Source: Triticum aestivum (taxonomy: Eukaryota; Streptophyta; Magnoliopsida; Poales; Poaceae). From it: DNA of 64,000 nt. The translations under genes were made by a program, and so were the position numbers. Where the stretch lies: positions 134,638,979-134,702,978 of the forward strand of contig NC_057809.1 in NCBI RefSeq assembly GCF_018294505.1, in the 5' to 3' direction. Every line of letters starts with the position of its first letter. Within the stretch, counting starts at the first letter, position 1. Below the pieces are notes generated by a model. It was not told where the DNA came from, ran no database searches, and saw nothing but the letters and a program-made list of their open reading frames with translations. Below are positions 1-11,575 of the stretch, piece after piece.

Positions 1-1825
1 GAGAAGGAACGGTGTCGGAAATCAAACAAAAGCATATGCAACATTATGATGCATGAACATGGCATGAGTATGTGATGTTGTATGAGCTAATGCAACTAGC
101 AACACAATTAAATGAAGTTGGTTTGAATACAAGATTCAAATTCAAACTCCATATATGATTAGTTAAATGCCATTTATTTGTTTTGTCCAAAACAGAGGAC
201 AAACATTGTTCAAACATGCATGAAAATGCCATAAACAGATTGCTTGAATTTTTCTAATAATTTTTCATATATAAATTATTTCATTCTGAGTTATAGATTA
301 TTTTCTATGATTTTTAGAAGTTTTGAACATTTTCTGGAATTTCCTGATTAATTTTAAACCAAAAAATGAAATATTGTGTCAGCATTGCGTCCTGCCTGCG
401 TCAGCAGGTCAACGGAGCCGACCAGGTCAAACCTGATGTGTGGGGTCCACATGTTAGTGACTCAATTAGTTAACAGAGGAGTTATTCCTAATCTAATTTA
501 GATTAGTGGCGCTGGGGCCCACTGTCAGTGTCTCTAGGGGTAATTAGTGCCTAACTAGAGGCCACGTCAGCAGTCGCTGGAGTTCGGCCGGCGACGACCA
601 AAATGGCGGCGGCGACTCGCCGGACCTGCGCTACGAGCGGCGTCTGGACGCGCGAAGACCACCGGGGCATAGCCCGTCGTCGTTCGCATCCAACGGAGCT
701 GGTAGGAGGCTGCGGGGGCGCCGGAGCTCGCCGGAGCAGAGCTCGCGGCGGCGGCTAGAGTTCGGTGGCGTGCGGGCGCAGGCTACGGCTCGGGAAAGGC
801 GAAAGGAAGAGCGGTGAAGGGTGCAGCAGCTCACCACGGGGACAACAGAGGCAGGGACGAGGCTGGGGGTGCGTCGAGAGCAGTGTGAGGTCGCCGGAGA
901 TCTGCGCAGCCGAAGGTAGAAGATGGAGATGGCGGCGGCGATGCAGAGCATTCGGCATCGCGTGACTCGGTGGAGAGGACGAGGGAGTCACGGAGATGCT
1001 CGTGGACTCGTCGCAGGGGCGAGGGGACGGCGGGGAGCGCGTCGGCGGTGAGTTGCGGCGACGGCAGCCGCTCGACGGTGAGAGAAAGAGCGAGGGGGAG
1101 GGAGCAGAGGAGCGGATCGATTCGGAGGGAAAACTGAGAGCGGTCCGGGGGGTCGTGTGGCGCTCGCAGCGGCCTCCAGCAACAGCGGCAAGCAGGAGCT
1201 GGCCGAGCGCGTGCTCGCGCGCGGCGGCCACGCGCGCGTCCTCCTGGTGGGAGGAAGACGACAGGGGAGGGGGGGCAGGTGGGCTGGGCTGGCACAGGGC
1301 CAGGCCAGGTGGGCTGCACAGTGCTGGGCCTCGGGGCTATGGGTAAGCGCCAGGTAAAACCTTTCTCTCTCCTTTCTGTTTTCTATTTTAGTTACTGTTT
1401 TCTATTTGTTTCAATTTGTTTTGATTTAGTTCAAGCACTAAATCATTTTTGTTTCTTCTGATAATTTTTGCAGGGACTGAAAGGAATATTCTAAAGCCCC
1501 TCACAAAATAACAAAATTATTGAAGCATTATATATATTTATAACATATATTTGCTCCAACTCAAATACAATATGAATTAATTCAAAAATCCATAAATGGC
1601 CAAGAAATATGCTCATCATTTTTGGCAGGGGTTTTCACCTTTATCATAAATCATGAACATTTTCAAAGGGCATTTTGGGGTCTTTGAAAAGATTTAAGTT
1701 TGAACCTGGTTGAATTTCATTTGCTGCTAGGGTTTATTATCCCCTATTTCAAGTTTAACTGAAATTTAAACATGATGCAAACATGAAGGGCTAGCCTAGG
1801 TCATACCAGAACTAGGGATGTGACA
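1..1825 (-). repeat. 3' LTR of gypsy A, partial
   Basis: Positions 1-1825 match 17581-19401 almost base for base. In element orientation (minus strand) the LTR starts TGTCACATCC at 1825. About 2.1 kb of it lies left of the window. The GC-rich stretch at 560-1340 produces many long spurious open frames on both strands; none has a recognisable domain. Confidence 0.93.
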
Positions 1826-1895
1826 ACTCGGCCCCAGTCGGAAGAATCTCGTCCCGAGATTCAGGAGTCGGCGGGAAGAAAGTGGGGTACTCCAG

Positions 1896-3974
1896 TCAAA
1901 GACGATCTGCACGCTCCCAGGTAGCTTCTCTCTTGGAGTGATGAGACCACTGAACCTTGAGCAACTTGATGTTATGACATCGAGTGACACGCTCTGCTTG
2001 ATCTAGAATGCGAACGGGGCACTCTCTATAAGTGAGGTTATCTTGGAGATCAAGCGTTTCGTGGTCCACTCCGCGGATGGGATCCGAGAAGCAACGCCTG
2101 AGTTGAGAGACGTGGAAGACATCATGAACTCGAGAAAGATGTGGGGGTAGTCCCAACTGGTAGGCAACCTCTCCTCGTTTAGCGAGAATGCGAAAAGGAC
2201 CAATGTAGCGAGGAGCCAACTTGCCCTTGATACCGAAACGATGGGTACCCTTCAAAGGGGTAACCCGAAGGTAAGCCTTGTCGCCAATTTCATAAGCCAC
2301 TTCCTTATGACTACGGTCATACTGGCTCTTTTGACGAGATTGGGCTGTTTTCAAGTTCTCACGAATGATGCGAACTTGCTCTTCTGCCTCCTGAATCATG
2401 TCCGGTCCAAAGAATTGTCTTTCACCTGTTTCTGACCAGTTCAGAGGTGTTCGACATCTTCGTCCATACAGAACCTCAAACGGAGCTTTCTTGAGGCTGG
2501 ACTGGTAGCTATTGTTATAAGCAAACTCGGCGAAGGGAAGACACTTCTCCCAATCCATAGTGAAGGATATAACACAAGCTCTAAGCATGTCTTCGAGAAT
2601 TTGGTTGACCCTTTCCACCTGACCACTTGATTGAGGGTGGAAAGTGGTACTCAAGGAAAGATGGGTGCCCATGGCAGTTTGGAAACTCTCCCAGAAATGA
2701 GAGGTGAAAAGACTACCACGGTCTGAATTGATCTCTAGTGGAACACCATGAAGTGATACTATTCGAGAAATATATAAGTCAGCGAGCTGACTAGCAGTGA
2801 TACTCTCTCGAACGGGTAGGAAGTGAGCCACTTTGGAAAGACGATCAATGACTACGAAGATAGCATTATTCCCTCTCTTGGTCCTGGGAAAGCCGGTGAT
2901 GAAGTCCATACCAACTTTATCCCATTTCCACTCAGGAATAGCTAAAGGTTGAAGGGTGCCAGCGGGCCTTTGATGCTCTGCCTTAACGCGACGACAAACG
3001 TCACAGTTAGCAATGAACTGAGCAATTTCTCTCTTCATCCTAGTCCACCAGAACCTCTGGCATAGGTCCTGATACATCTTAGTACTACCGGGATGAATCG
3101 TGAGAGGGGATTCATGTGCCTCCTTAAGAATCAGTTGTCGCAGATGTTGATTCTTGGGAATCACCAAGCGATTCTCAAAGAAAACAACACCTCGATCATC
3201 CATAGAGAAACAACCACCAACTCCCTTCTTAATGTTTCTCTTGATGCGGATAACACCCCTATCAAACTTCTGATAAGTAATGATCTGATCCTCAAGGGTA
3301 GGTTTCGCCACCAAGGTAGAAAGGAATCCGTGAGGAGCAATGTGAAGGTTAAGCTTAGATAATTCCTCATGGAGAAATGGCTGGCCCTGTTGCAACATGA
3401 GATTGTTGCAATAGGACTTACGACTTAGCGCATCAGCCATGACATTCCCCTTGCCTGGGGTGTAGGTAATCCCTAAGTCGTAATCTGAGATGAACTCCAA
3501 CCAACATCTTTGCCTAAGGTTCAAATCTGGTTGGGTGAAGATATACTTGAGACTCTGGTGGTCGGTGTAAATCTTGCAACGTTTACCGAGAAGGTAATGT
3601 CGCCATGTCTTAAGTGCATAGACTACGGCTGCAAGCTCTAGATCATGTGTAGGATAATTCTCCTCATGTGGATGCAACTGTCGAGACGCATAGGCAATCA
3701 CATGGCGATCTTGCATAAGAATGCAACCTAGTCCCTGTCGTGAGGCATCACAATAGATAACAAAGTCCTTAGTGAAGTCTGGTGGCACAAGTATGGGAGC
3801 AGAAGTCAGGCGTCTTTTCAGTTCCTGAAAACTGTGCTCACACTGTGGGGACCACTCAAACTTTTTATCTTTCTTGAGAAGTTCCGTGAGAGGTTTGGCC
3901 ACTTTGGAGAAGTTCTCAACGAAGTGGCGACAATAACTGGCTAGGCCAAGGAAACTCCTAACTTTCTTAACCAT
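1896..3974 (-). pseudogene. Gypsy A pol, RNase H and integrase part
   Basis: A 692-residue open stretch. It opens with the end of the RT connection (FLGLASYCRHFVENFSK), then RNase H (YCDASRQGLGC near residue 73; TDHQSLKYIF), then the integrase zinc finger (HPGSTKMY, then CDVCRRV near residue 325). The integrase core has all three acidic residues in context: GMDFITG, NSDRGS and QVERVNQ. The tail has GKLAPRYIGPF and a chromodomain-like end with VQWSHHS and EATWE. It is in the same frame as the upstream 3987-5084 segment and separated from it only by a TGA at 3987-3989, where the family normally has Trp. The frame closes after TWERADRL, earlier than in related elements, consistent with a small frameshift close to the 3' end. 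Confidence 0.9.
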
Positions 3975-3986
3975 TTCAGGTGGAGT

Positions 3987-5084
3987 TCAATCAAGAACGG
4001 CATGAACTCTTTCGGGATTGACAGCAATGCCCTTACCAGAGATTACGTGGCCAAGATAGGTCACTTCTGGCAACCAAAATTCGCACTTGGAGAACTTGGC
4101 ATAAAGGCGGTGCTCTCTGAGTTTTTCTAACACAAGTCTAAGATGTTCGGCATGCTCTTCCTCGTTCTTCGAGTAAATAAGGATATCATAGAGGTAAACC
4201 ACGACAAACTTATCTAAGTACTCCATGAAGATCGAGTTCATCAAGCGAGAGAAAGTAGCTAGAGCGTTGGTTAGACCAAAGGACATGACGGTGTAATCAT
4301 ACTGAACATAACGAGTGACAAAAGCCGTCTTAGGAATATTCCCATTTCTGATCTTGATTTGGTGGTAGCCTAACCTCAAATCCATCTTGGAGAAGACTAA
4401 GGATCCAGCGAGTTGATCATACAGATCATTGATCCTGGGGAGCGGATACTTGTTCTTTATCGTGACCAAATTAACGGGACGATAATCTACAACCATTCGG
4501 TCAGTACCATCCTTCTTCTTGACGAAGAGGACGGGGAAAGCCCAGGGAGAAGAACTAGGACGGATGAAACCCTTTTGCAAGGATTCATCGAGTTGTTTCT
4601 TAAGCTCGGCTAGCTCTAAGGGTGCCATCTTGTAAGGTCTCCTAGAAATTGGGGCGGTTCCGGGGATAAGATCTATAACAAACTCTACATCTCTGTCAGG
4701 TGGAATACCTGGCAGTTCCTCTGGAAAGACATCCGGAAAGTCGCGGACTACCGGGATATCTTCAAGGTCAGGAAGAGGGCTGGCATTTAGAGAATATAAT
4801 TGACGCCTTGCAATTTTGGTGGAGACAGTGACTATCTTGCTAGAGGGGTGTGTGAGCTGAACAGACCTAGTGTAACAGTCAATCTTGGCATAATGAGCTT
4901 TCATCCAGTCCATACCCAAGATGATGTTAATATCTGAAGACTTGAGGGATATCAAGGAAGCTAGAAATACAAGTATGTCAACATGTATTTCATTGCCATA
5001 ACTTATCGTAGAAGTTTGCCACTTGGATCCAGGAGTTTGAATGAGTAGTGGGGAGGGCATATCACAAAATGACATGTCATGCAA
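3987..5084 (-). pseudogene. Gypsy A pol, protease C-terminus and reverse transcriptase
   Basis: The first 70 or so residues are the C-terminal half of the aspartic protease ([10 protein letters not shown]). The linker [17 protein letters not shown] leads into RT, with [41 protein letters not shown] and the active-site strand. That strand reads [11 protein letters not shown], so the first Asp of the usual DD pair is Tyr (TAT); this would abolish polymerase activity. The frame ends at a TGA (3987-3989) just after RVHAVLD. The overlap with the protease N-terminal frame marks a 1-nt frameshift. Confidence 0.88.
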
Positions 5085-5302
5085 ACGGGCATAACTTTCG
5101 GAAATGAAGGAGTGAGATGCCCCGTATCGAATAGAACCGAAGCTGGGTGACAGTTGACAAGGAGTGTACCAAGAACGACATCTGGATCATCATGAGCGTC
5201 TTTAGCTGAGACGTGATGCACACGTCCAAGTTCAGTGGGAGCTGACTTGGCACTGATCATCTTGTGTGAAGGCTTACTACCACGACCAACAGACTTCTCG
5301 GG
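5003..5302 (-). pseudogene. Gypsy A protease N-terminus, frameshifted at the active site
   Basis: This stretch continues the gag frame past the TAG at 5303-5305 and contains VLFDTG, the start of the retroviral-type aspartic protease motif. Directly after DTG the frame is lost. The following protease residues ([14 protein letters not shown]) continue in the 3987-5084 frame, so one G appears to be missing from the G-run in the active-site codons near 5130. The protease would be truncated right at its catalytic loop. Confidence 0.8.
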
Positions 5303-6328
5303 CTAGGGTGGAGCAACACGGGTCTGAGTGCAAATACGGGCAATGTGGCCTGGCTCTCCGCACTTGTAACAAATCTTGGAGGTAGGACAAGGACCTGCAT
5401 TAACAAGTGGTCTACCAATAGGCATGGGTGTAGCATATGGTTGAACTGGGTGAGGTGCCACACAAGAAGGCCTTGGTGTATAACCGGGTGGAAGAGCGGA
5501 GTTCGGAACCCAAATCCGGTGCTTCTGAGAACTAGAACCGGAGGAAGAACCCAAATCACGGGTGTGCTTACGAGATTCCTCGTAGGTGAGTTGAGTTGTC
5601 TCTGCATTAATGGCCTTGTTCACAAGAGCGTGGAATGTATTGCAATGATGCAAGTGGAGATCACGATGCAACTTGGGGTTGAGACCCTTCCGGAACCTAG
5701 CCTGCTTCTTGGCATCTGTGGACACTTCTTCTGTAGGATAGCGGGCAAGGTTCTCAAATTCTCTACTATAAGCATCAACAGCCATCTTACTCTGGGTGAA
5801 ACTACAAAACTCTTCTCTCTTGCGGTCAATGAGAGCCTGAGGGATGTGATGCTCGCGAAAAGCCTCAATGAAATCTCTCCAGGTGGGTATCTGGCCAGCT
5901 GGAAGCATAGCCTCATAATTCTGCCACCAAATACTAGCAGGACCTTCCAGGTGATAAGCAGCATAGGTGACCTTGTCACCTTCAGCTATGTTCACAGAAC
6001 GCAGCTTGTGTGTGATACTACGGAGCCAGTCATCCGCATCAAGTGGTTCAATGGAATGATGGAAGGTAGGTGGTTTCAGGCCAATGAAGTCATGAATGGA
6101 CACAAACTCTTTGTGCTGCTGGGAGGTGTTCTCCTCAATACGTGCTAGCAAGCGGTTAGACTCACGCTTGTTCCTCTCCATCTCTAGCATGAACTCTGCC
6201 AACGAGGACTGATCGGGAGGATCCTCATCCCTACCATCTCCGTGGTTCCGGCTACGAGCAATAGAACTTCGGTTAACCGGCAACATCCTGAAGAACGAAA
6301 CCAAGGAAGACAAGGATGGATTCAGCAT
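5303..6328 (-). CDS. Gypsy A Gag (capsid-nucleocapsid)
   Basis: About 341 codons. The N-terminal part is charged and helix-rich (EFMLEMERNKRESNRLLARIEEN). The capsid domain follows with the retrotransposon-gag signature (DADDWLRSI, YHLEGPASIWWQNYEA, FIEAFREHHIP, YSREFENLARY). A Ser/Pro-rich linker leads to an intact CCHC zinc knuckle, CYKCGEPGHIARIC, near the C-terminus. I start it at ATG 6328 because a TAG in frame lies directly upstream. The Angela insertion begins only 34 bp upstream, which would separate this start from its promoter. The frame ends in TAG at 5303-5305; the protease frame continues in phase beyond it. Confidence 0.88.
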   Translation of the reverse strand: MLNPSLSSLVSFFRMLPVNRSSIARSRNHGDGRDEDPPDQSSLAEFMLEMERNKRESNRLLARIEENTSQQHKEFVSIHDFIGLKPPTFHHSIEPLDADDWLRSITHKLRSVNIAEGDKVTYAAYHLEGPASIWWQNYEAMLPAGQIPTWRDFIEAFREHHIPQALIDRKREEFCSFTQSKMAVDAYSREFENLARYPTEEVSTDAKKQARFRKGLNPKLHRDLHLHHCNTFHALVNKAINAETTQLTYEESRKHTRDLGSSSGSSSQKHRIWVPNSALPPGYTPRPSCVAPHPVQPYATPMPIGRPLVNAGPCPTSKICYKCGEPGHIARICTQTRVAPP

Positions 6329-6356
6329 CAACTATAGGTTGCAGAGGGTAGCACAA

Positions 6357-6361
6357 GAATT
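6357..6361. repeat. Target-site duplication gaatt, left of Angela element
   Basis: The 5-bp gaatt directly before the left LTR is repeated at 15037-15041 after the right LTR, as copia integration produces. Confidence 0.93.
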
Positions 6362-8108
6362 TGTTGGAAATATGCCCTAGAGGCAATAATAAATTGATTA
6401 TTATTATATTTCCTTGTTCATGATAATCGTTTATTATCCATGCTAGAATTGTATTGATAGGAAACTCAGATACATGTGTGGATACATAGACAACACCATG
6501 TCCCTAGTAAGCCTCTAGTTGACTAGCTCGTTAATCAATAGATGGTTACGGTTTCCTGACCATGGACATTGGATGTCGTTGATAATGGGATCACATCATT
6601 AGGAGAATGATGTGATGGACAAGACCCAATCCTAAGCCTAGCACAAGATCATGTAGTTCGTATGCTAAAGCTTTTCTAATGTCAAGTATCATTTCCTTAG
6701 ACCATGAGATTGTGCAACTCCCGGATACCGTAGGAGTGCTTTGGGTGTGCCAAACGTCACAATGTAACTGGGTGGCTATAAAGGTACACTACGGGTATCT
6801 CTGAAAGTGTCTGTTGGGTTGGCACGAATCGAGATTGGGATTTTGTCACTCCGTGTAAACGGAGAGGTATCTCTGGGCCCACTCGGTAGGACATCATCAT
6901 AATGTGCACAATGTGACCAAGGGGTTGATCACGGGATGATGTGTTACGTAACGAGTAAAGAGACTTGTCGGTAACGAGATTGAACAAGGTATCGGTATAC
7001 CGACGATCGAATCTCGGGCAAGTACCATACCGCTAGATAAAGGGAATTGAATACGGGATTGATTAAGTCCTTGAAATCGTGGTTCATCCGATGAGATCAT
7101 CGTGGAACATGTGGGAGCCATCATGGGTATCCAGATCCCGCTGTTGGTTATTGACCGGAGAACATCTCGGTCATGTCTACATGTCTCCCGAACCCGTAGG
7201 GTCTACACACTTAAGGTTCGATGACGCTAGGGTTATAAAGGAAGTTTGTATGTGGTTACCGAATGTTGTTCGGAGTCCCGGATGAGATCCCGGACGTCAC
7301 GAGGAGTTCCAGAATGGTCCGGAGGTAAAGATTTATATATAGGAAGTCCTGTTTCGGCCATCGGGACAAGTTTCGGGGTCATCGGTATTGTACCGGGACC
7401 ACCGGAAGGGTCCCGGGGGCCCACCGGGTGGGGCCACCTGCCCTGGGGGCCACATGGGCTGTAGGGGGTGCGCCTTGGCCTACATGGGCCAAGGGCACCA
7501 GCCCCTAGAGGCCCATGCGCCAAGATATAGGAAAAAGGGGAGAGTCCTAAAGGGGGAAGGCACCTCCGAGGTGCCTTGGGGAGGATGGACTCCTCCCCCC
7601 CTCTTAGCCGCACCCCTTCCTTGGAGGAAGGGGCAAGGCTGCGCCTCCCCCCTCTCCCCTGCCCCTATATATAGTGGAGGGGAGGGAGGGCATCCATACC
7701 TGAGCCCTTGGCGCCTCCCTCCCTCCCGTGACACCTCCTCCTCTCCCGTAGGTGCTTGGCGAAGCCCTGCAGGATTGCCACGCTCCTCCATCACCACCAC
7801 GCTGTTGTGCTGCTGCTGGATGGAGTCTTCCTCAACCTCTCCCTCTCTCCTTGCTGGATCAAGGCGTGGGAGACATCGTCGAGCTGTACGTGTGTTGAAC
7901 GCGGAGGTGCCGTCCGTTCGGCACTAGGATCATCGGTGATCTGAATCACGACGAGTACGACTCCATCAACCCCATTCACTTGAATGCTTCCGCTTAGCGA
8001 TCTACAAGGGTATGTAGATGCACTCTCCTTCCCTCGTTGCTAGTCTCTCCATAGATAGATCTTGGTGACACGTAGGAAAATTTTGAATTTCTGCTACGTT
8101 CCCCAACA
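6362..8108 (+). repeat. 5' LTR of Angela element
   Basis: Starts TGTTGGAAAT and ends CCCCAACA. Pairs with 13290-15036 at about 99 percent by eye. GC-rich frames in both directions at 7233-7980 recur identically in the other LTR and are not genes. Confidence 0.96.
7665..7674 (+). promoter_or_regulatory. LTR TATA box
   Basis: CTATATATAG at the end of the GC-rich part of the left LTR, in the usual place for the U3 promoter. It is identical at 14593-14602 in the right LTR. Confidence 0.7.
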
Positions 8109-8109
8109 G

Positions 8110-8122
8110 TGGCATCATGAGC
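8110..8122 (+). promoter_or_regulatory. Primer binding site of Angela element
   Basis: TGGCATCATGAGC starts two bases after the LTR. It resembles the plant initiator-tRNA-Met PBS TGGTATCAGAGC with a substitution and an extra base. Confidence 0.65.
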
Positions 8123-9430
8123 TAGGTCTATTGCGTAGATTCTTTGCACGAGTAGAACACAAAGTAGTTGTGGGCGTCGATATTGTTCAATATGCTTGCC
8201 GTTACTAGTCTTATCTTGATTCGGCGGCATCGTGGGATGAAGCGGCCCGGACCAACCTTACACGTACGCTTACGTGAGACCGGTTCCACCGACAAACATG
8301 CACTAGTTGCATAAGGTGGCTGGCGGGTGTCTGCCTCTCCCACTTTAGTCGGATCGGATTCGATGAAAAGGGTCCTTATGAAGGGTAAATAGCAATTGGC
8401 ATATCACGTTGTGGTTCATGCGTAGGTAAGAAACGTTCTTGCTAGAAACCCATAGCAGCCACGTAAAACATGCAAACAACAATTAGAGGACGTCTAACTT
8501 GTTTTTGCAGGGTATGCTATGTGATGTGATATGGCCAAAAAGGATGTGATGAATGATATATGTGATGTATGAGATTGATCATGTTCTTGTAATAGGAATC
8601 ACGACTTGCATGTCGATGAGTATGACAACCGGCAGGAGCCATAGGAGTTGTCTTTATTTATTTGTGACCTGCGTGTCAACTTAAACGTCATGTAATTACT
8701 TTACTTTATTGCTAACCTTTAGCCATACTAGTAGAAGTAATAGTTGGCGAGGCAACTTCATGAAGACACGATGATGGAGATCATGATGATGGAGATCATG
8801 GTGTCATGCCGGTGACGATGATGATCATGGAGCCCCGAAGATGGAGATCAAAAGGAGCAAAGTGATGATGGCCATATCATGTCACTATTTGATTGCATGT
8901 GATGTTTATCATGTTTATACATCTTATTTGCTTAGAACGACGGTAGTAAATAAGATGATCCCTTACGACAATTTCAAGAAGTGTTCTCCCCTAACTGTGC
9001 ACCGTTGCGACAGTTCGTGTTTCGAAGCACCACGTGATGATCGGGTGTTAGATTCTAACGTTCACATACAACGGGTGTAAGACAGATTTACACACGCGAA
9101 ACACTTAGGGTTAACTTGACGAGCCTAGCATGTACAGACATGGCCTCGGAACACGGAGACCGAAAGGTCGAACATGAGTCGTATAGAAGATACGATCAAC
9201 ATGAAGATGTTCACCGATGATGACTAGTCCGTCTCACGTGATGATCGGACACGGCCTAGTTTGACTCGGATGTAATCACTTAGATGACTAGAGGGATGTC
9301 TATCTGAGTGGGAGTTCATAAGATGAACTTAATTATCCTGAACATAGTCAAAAGGTTTTTGCAAATTATGTCATAGCTCACGCTATAGTTCTACTGTTTA
9401 GATATGTTCCTAGAGAAAAATTAGTTGAAA
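8123..9430 (+). other. Angela untranslated leader
   Basis: About 1.3 kb with no sustained reading frame, as expected for the long leader of this family. It includes a short direct repeat of GATGATGGAGATCAT at 8767-8850. I see no gene. Confidence 0.6.
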
Positions 9431-10260
9431 GTTGATAGTAGCAATTATGCGGACTAGGTCCGTAAACTGAGGATTGTCCTCATTGCTTCATAGAAGGCTT
9501 ATGTCCTTAATGCACCGCTCAGTGTGCTGAACCTCGAACGTTGTCTGTGGTTGTTGCGAACATCTGACATACACGTTTTGATAACTACGTGATAGTTCAG
9601 TTAAACGGTTTAGAGTTGAGGCACCAAAGACGTTTTTGAAACATCGCGAAACATATGAGATGTTTTGAGGGCTGAAATTGGGATTTCAGGCTCATGCCCA
9701 TGTCAAGAGGTATAAGACCTCCGATGACTTTCTTAACCTGCAAACTAAGGAGAAAAGCTCAATTGTTGAGCTTGTGCTCAGATTGTCTGAGTACAACAAT
9801 CATTTGAATCGAGTGGGAGTTGATCTTCCAGATAAGACAGTGATGGTTCTCCAAAGTCATTGCCACCAAGCTGTTAGAGCTTCGTGATGAACTATAACAT
9901 ATCAGGGATAGATATGATGATCCTTGAGGTATTCACGATGTTTGACACCGCGAAAGTAGAAATCAAGAAGGAGCATCAATTGTTGATGGTTGGTGAAACC
10001 ACTAGTTTCAAGAAGGGCAAGGGCAAGAAGGGATACTTCATGAAACGGCAAATCAGCTGCTGCTCTAGTGAAGAAACCCAAGGTAAAACCCAAACCCGAG
10101 ACTAAGTGCTTCTGTAATAAGGGGAACAACCACTAGAGCAGAATTACCCTAGATACTTGGTAGATAAGAAGGCTGGCAAGGTCGATAGAAGTATATTGGA
10201 TATACATTGTGTTAATGTGTACTTTTCCTAGTAGCACCAGGGTATTAGATACCGGTTCGG
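9430..10260 (+). pseudogene. Degenerate copia gag and protease of Angela element
   Basis: Scraps in shifting frames match the copia F Gag: a stretch at 9678-9887 with RLSEYNNHLNRVGVDLPD, one at 9884-10105 with VGETTSFKKGKGKKGYF, then a broken zinc knuckle (CFCNK, stop) and a protease remnant RVLDTGSVAK near 10245. Multiple stops and indels separate them. Confidence 0.8.
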
Positions 10261-10267
10261 TTGCTAA

Positions 10268-11575
10268 GTGTTAGTAACTCGAAACAAAAGGCTACGGAAT
10301 AAACGGAGACTAGCTAAAGGTGAGCTGACGATATGTGTTGGAAGTTTTTCCAAGCTTGATATGATCAAGCATCGCACGCTCCCTCTACCAAAGAGATTGG
10401 TGTTAAACCTAAATAATTGTTATTTGGTGTTTGCGTTGAGCATAGACATGATTGGATTACGTCTATCGCAATACAGTTATTCATTTAAGGAGAATAATGG
10501 TTACTCTGTTTATTTGAATAATACCTTCAATGGTCTTACACCTAAAATGAATGGTTTATTAAATCTCGATCGTAGTGATACACATGTTCATGCCAAAAGA
10601 TAGTAATGATAGTACCACCTACTTGTGGCACTGCCACGTAAGTCATATCGGTATAAAACGCATGAAGAAGCTCCATATTGATGGATCTTTGGGCTCACTC
10701 GTTTTTGAAAAGTTTGAGACATGCGAACCATGTCTATTGGTGTATATGCATGAAGAAACTCCATGCAAATGGACCGTTTGGACTCACTTGATTTTGAATC
10801 ACTTGGGACATGCAAATCATACCACATGGGCAAGATGACTGAAAAGCCTCGTTTTCAGTAAGATGGAACAAGATAGCAACTTGTTGGAAGTAACACATTT
10901 TGATGTGTGCAGTCCAATGAGTGCTGAGGCATGTAGTGAATATCGTTATGTTCTTACTTCACCGATGATTCGAGTAGATGTTGAGTATATTTACTTGATG
11001 AATCACGAGTCTGAATTATTGAAAGGTTCAAGTAATTTCAGTGTGAAGTTGAAAGATCGTCGTGACAAGAGGATAAAAGATCTATGATATGATCATAGAG
11101 ATGAATATCTGAATCACGAGTTTGGCACAGAATTAAGACATTGTGGAAATTGTTTCGCAATTAATACCGCCTGGAACACCATAGTGTGATGGTGTGTCCG
11201 AACATCATAGTTGCACCCTATTGGATATGGTGCGTACCATGATGTCTCTTATCGAATTACCACTATCGTTCATGGGTTAGGCATTAGAGACAACCACATT
11301 CACTTTAAATAGGGCACCACGTAATTCCGTTGAGATGACACCGTATGAATTATGGTTTAGAGAAACCTAAGTTGTCGTTTCTTAAAGGTTTGGGGCTGCG
11401 ACGCTTATGTGAAAAAGTTTCAGGATTGATAAGCTCGAACCCAAAGCGGATAAATGCATCTTCATAGGACACCCAAAACAGTTGGGTATACCTCCTGTCT
11501 CAGATCCGAAAGCAATAAGGGATTGTTTCTAGAATCGGGTCCTTTCTCGAGGAAAAGTTTCTCTCGAAAGAATTG
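10268..11575 (+). pseudogene. Degenerate copia integrase of Angela element
   Basis: Fragments correspond in order to the region upstream of and within integrase. They include LNLNNCYLVFALSIDM, then YLWHCHVSHIGIKRMKKLH (zinc-finger His region, 10615-10680), TCEPCLL (Cys pair), and FDVCSPMSAEACSEYRYV at 10899. A partial duplication of the HIDGSL segment appears near 10740-10800. Frames change repeatedly. Confidence 0.75.

Noticed and set aside
1352..1474. Intron-like CCAG-GTAAAACC to TTTTTGCAG on the plus strand of the gypsy A LTR, also in the right copy
   Set aside because: It is antisense to the element and no conserved reading frame flanks it, so I treat it as chance; it could be revisited if antisense transcripts exist.
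5345..6148. Plus-strand frame of 267 codons
   Set aside because: It is the antisense shadow of gypsy A gag, which has the zinc knuckle and capsid motifs on the minus strand.
7233..7979. Several long open frames on both strands in the Angela LTR (repeated at 14161-14907)
   Set aside because: They occur identically in both LTRs, overlap in opposite directions, follow GC-rich composition and have no domain.
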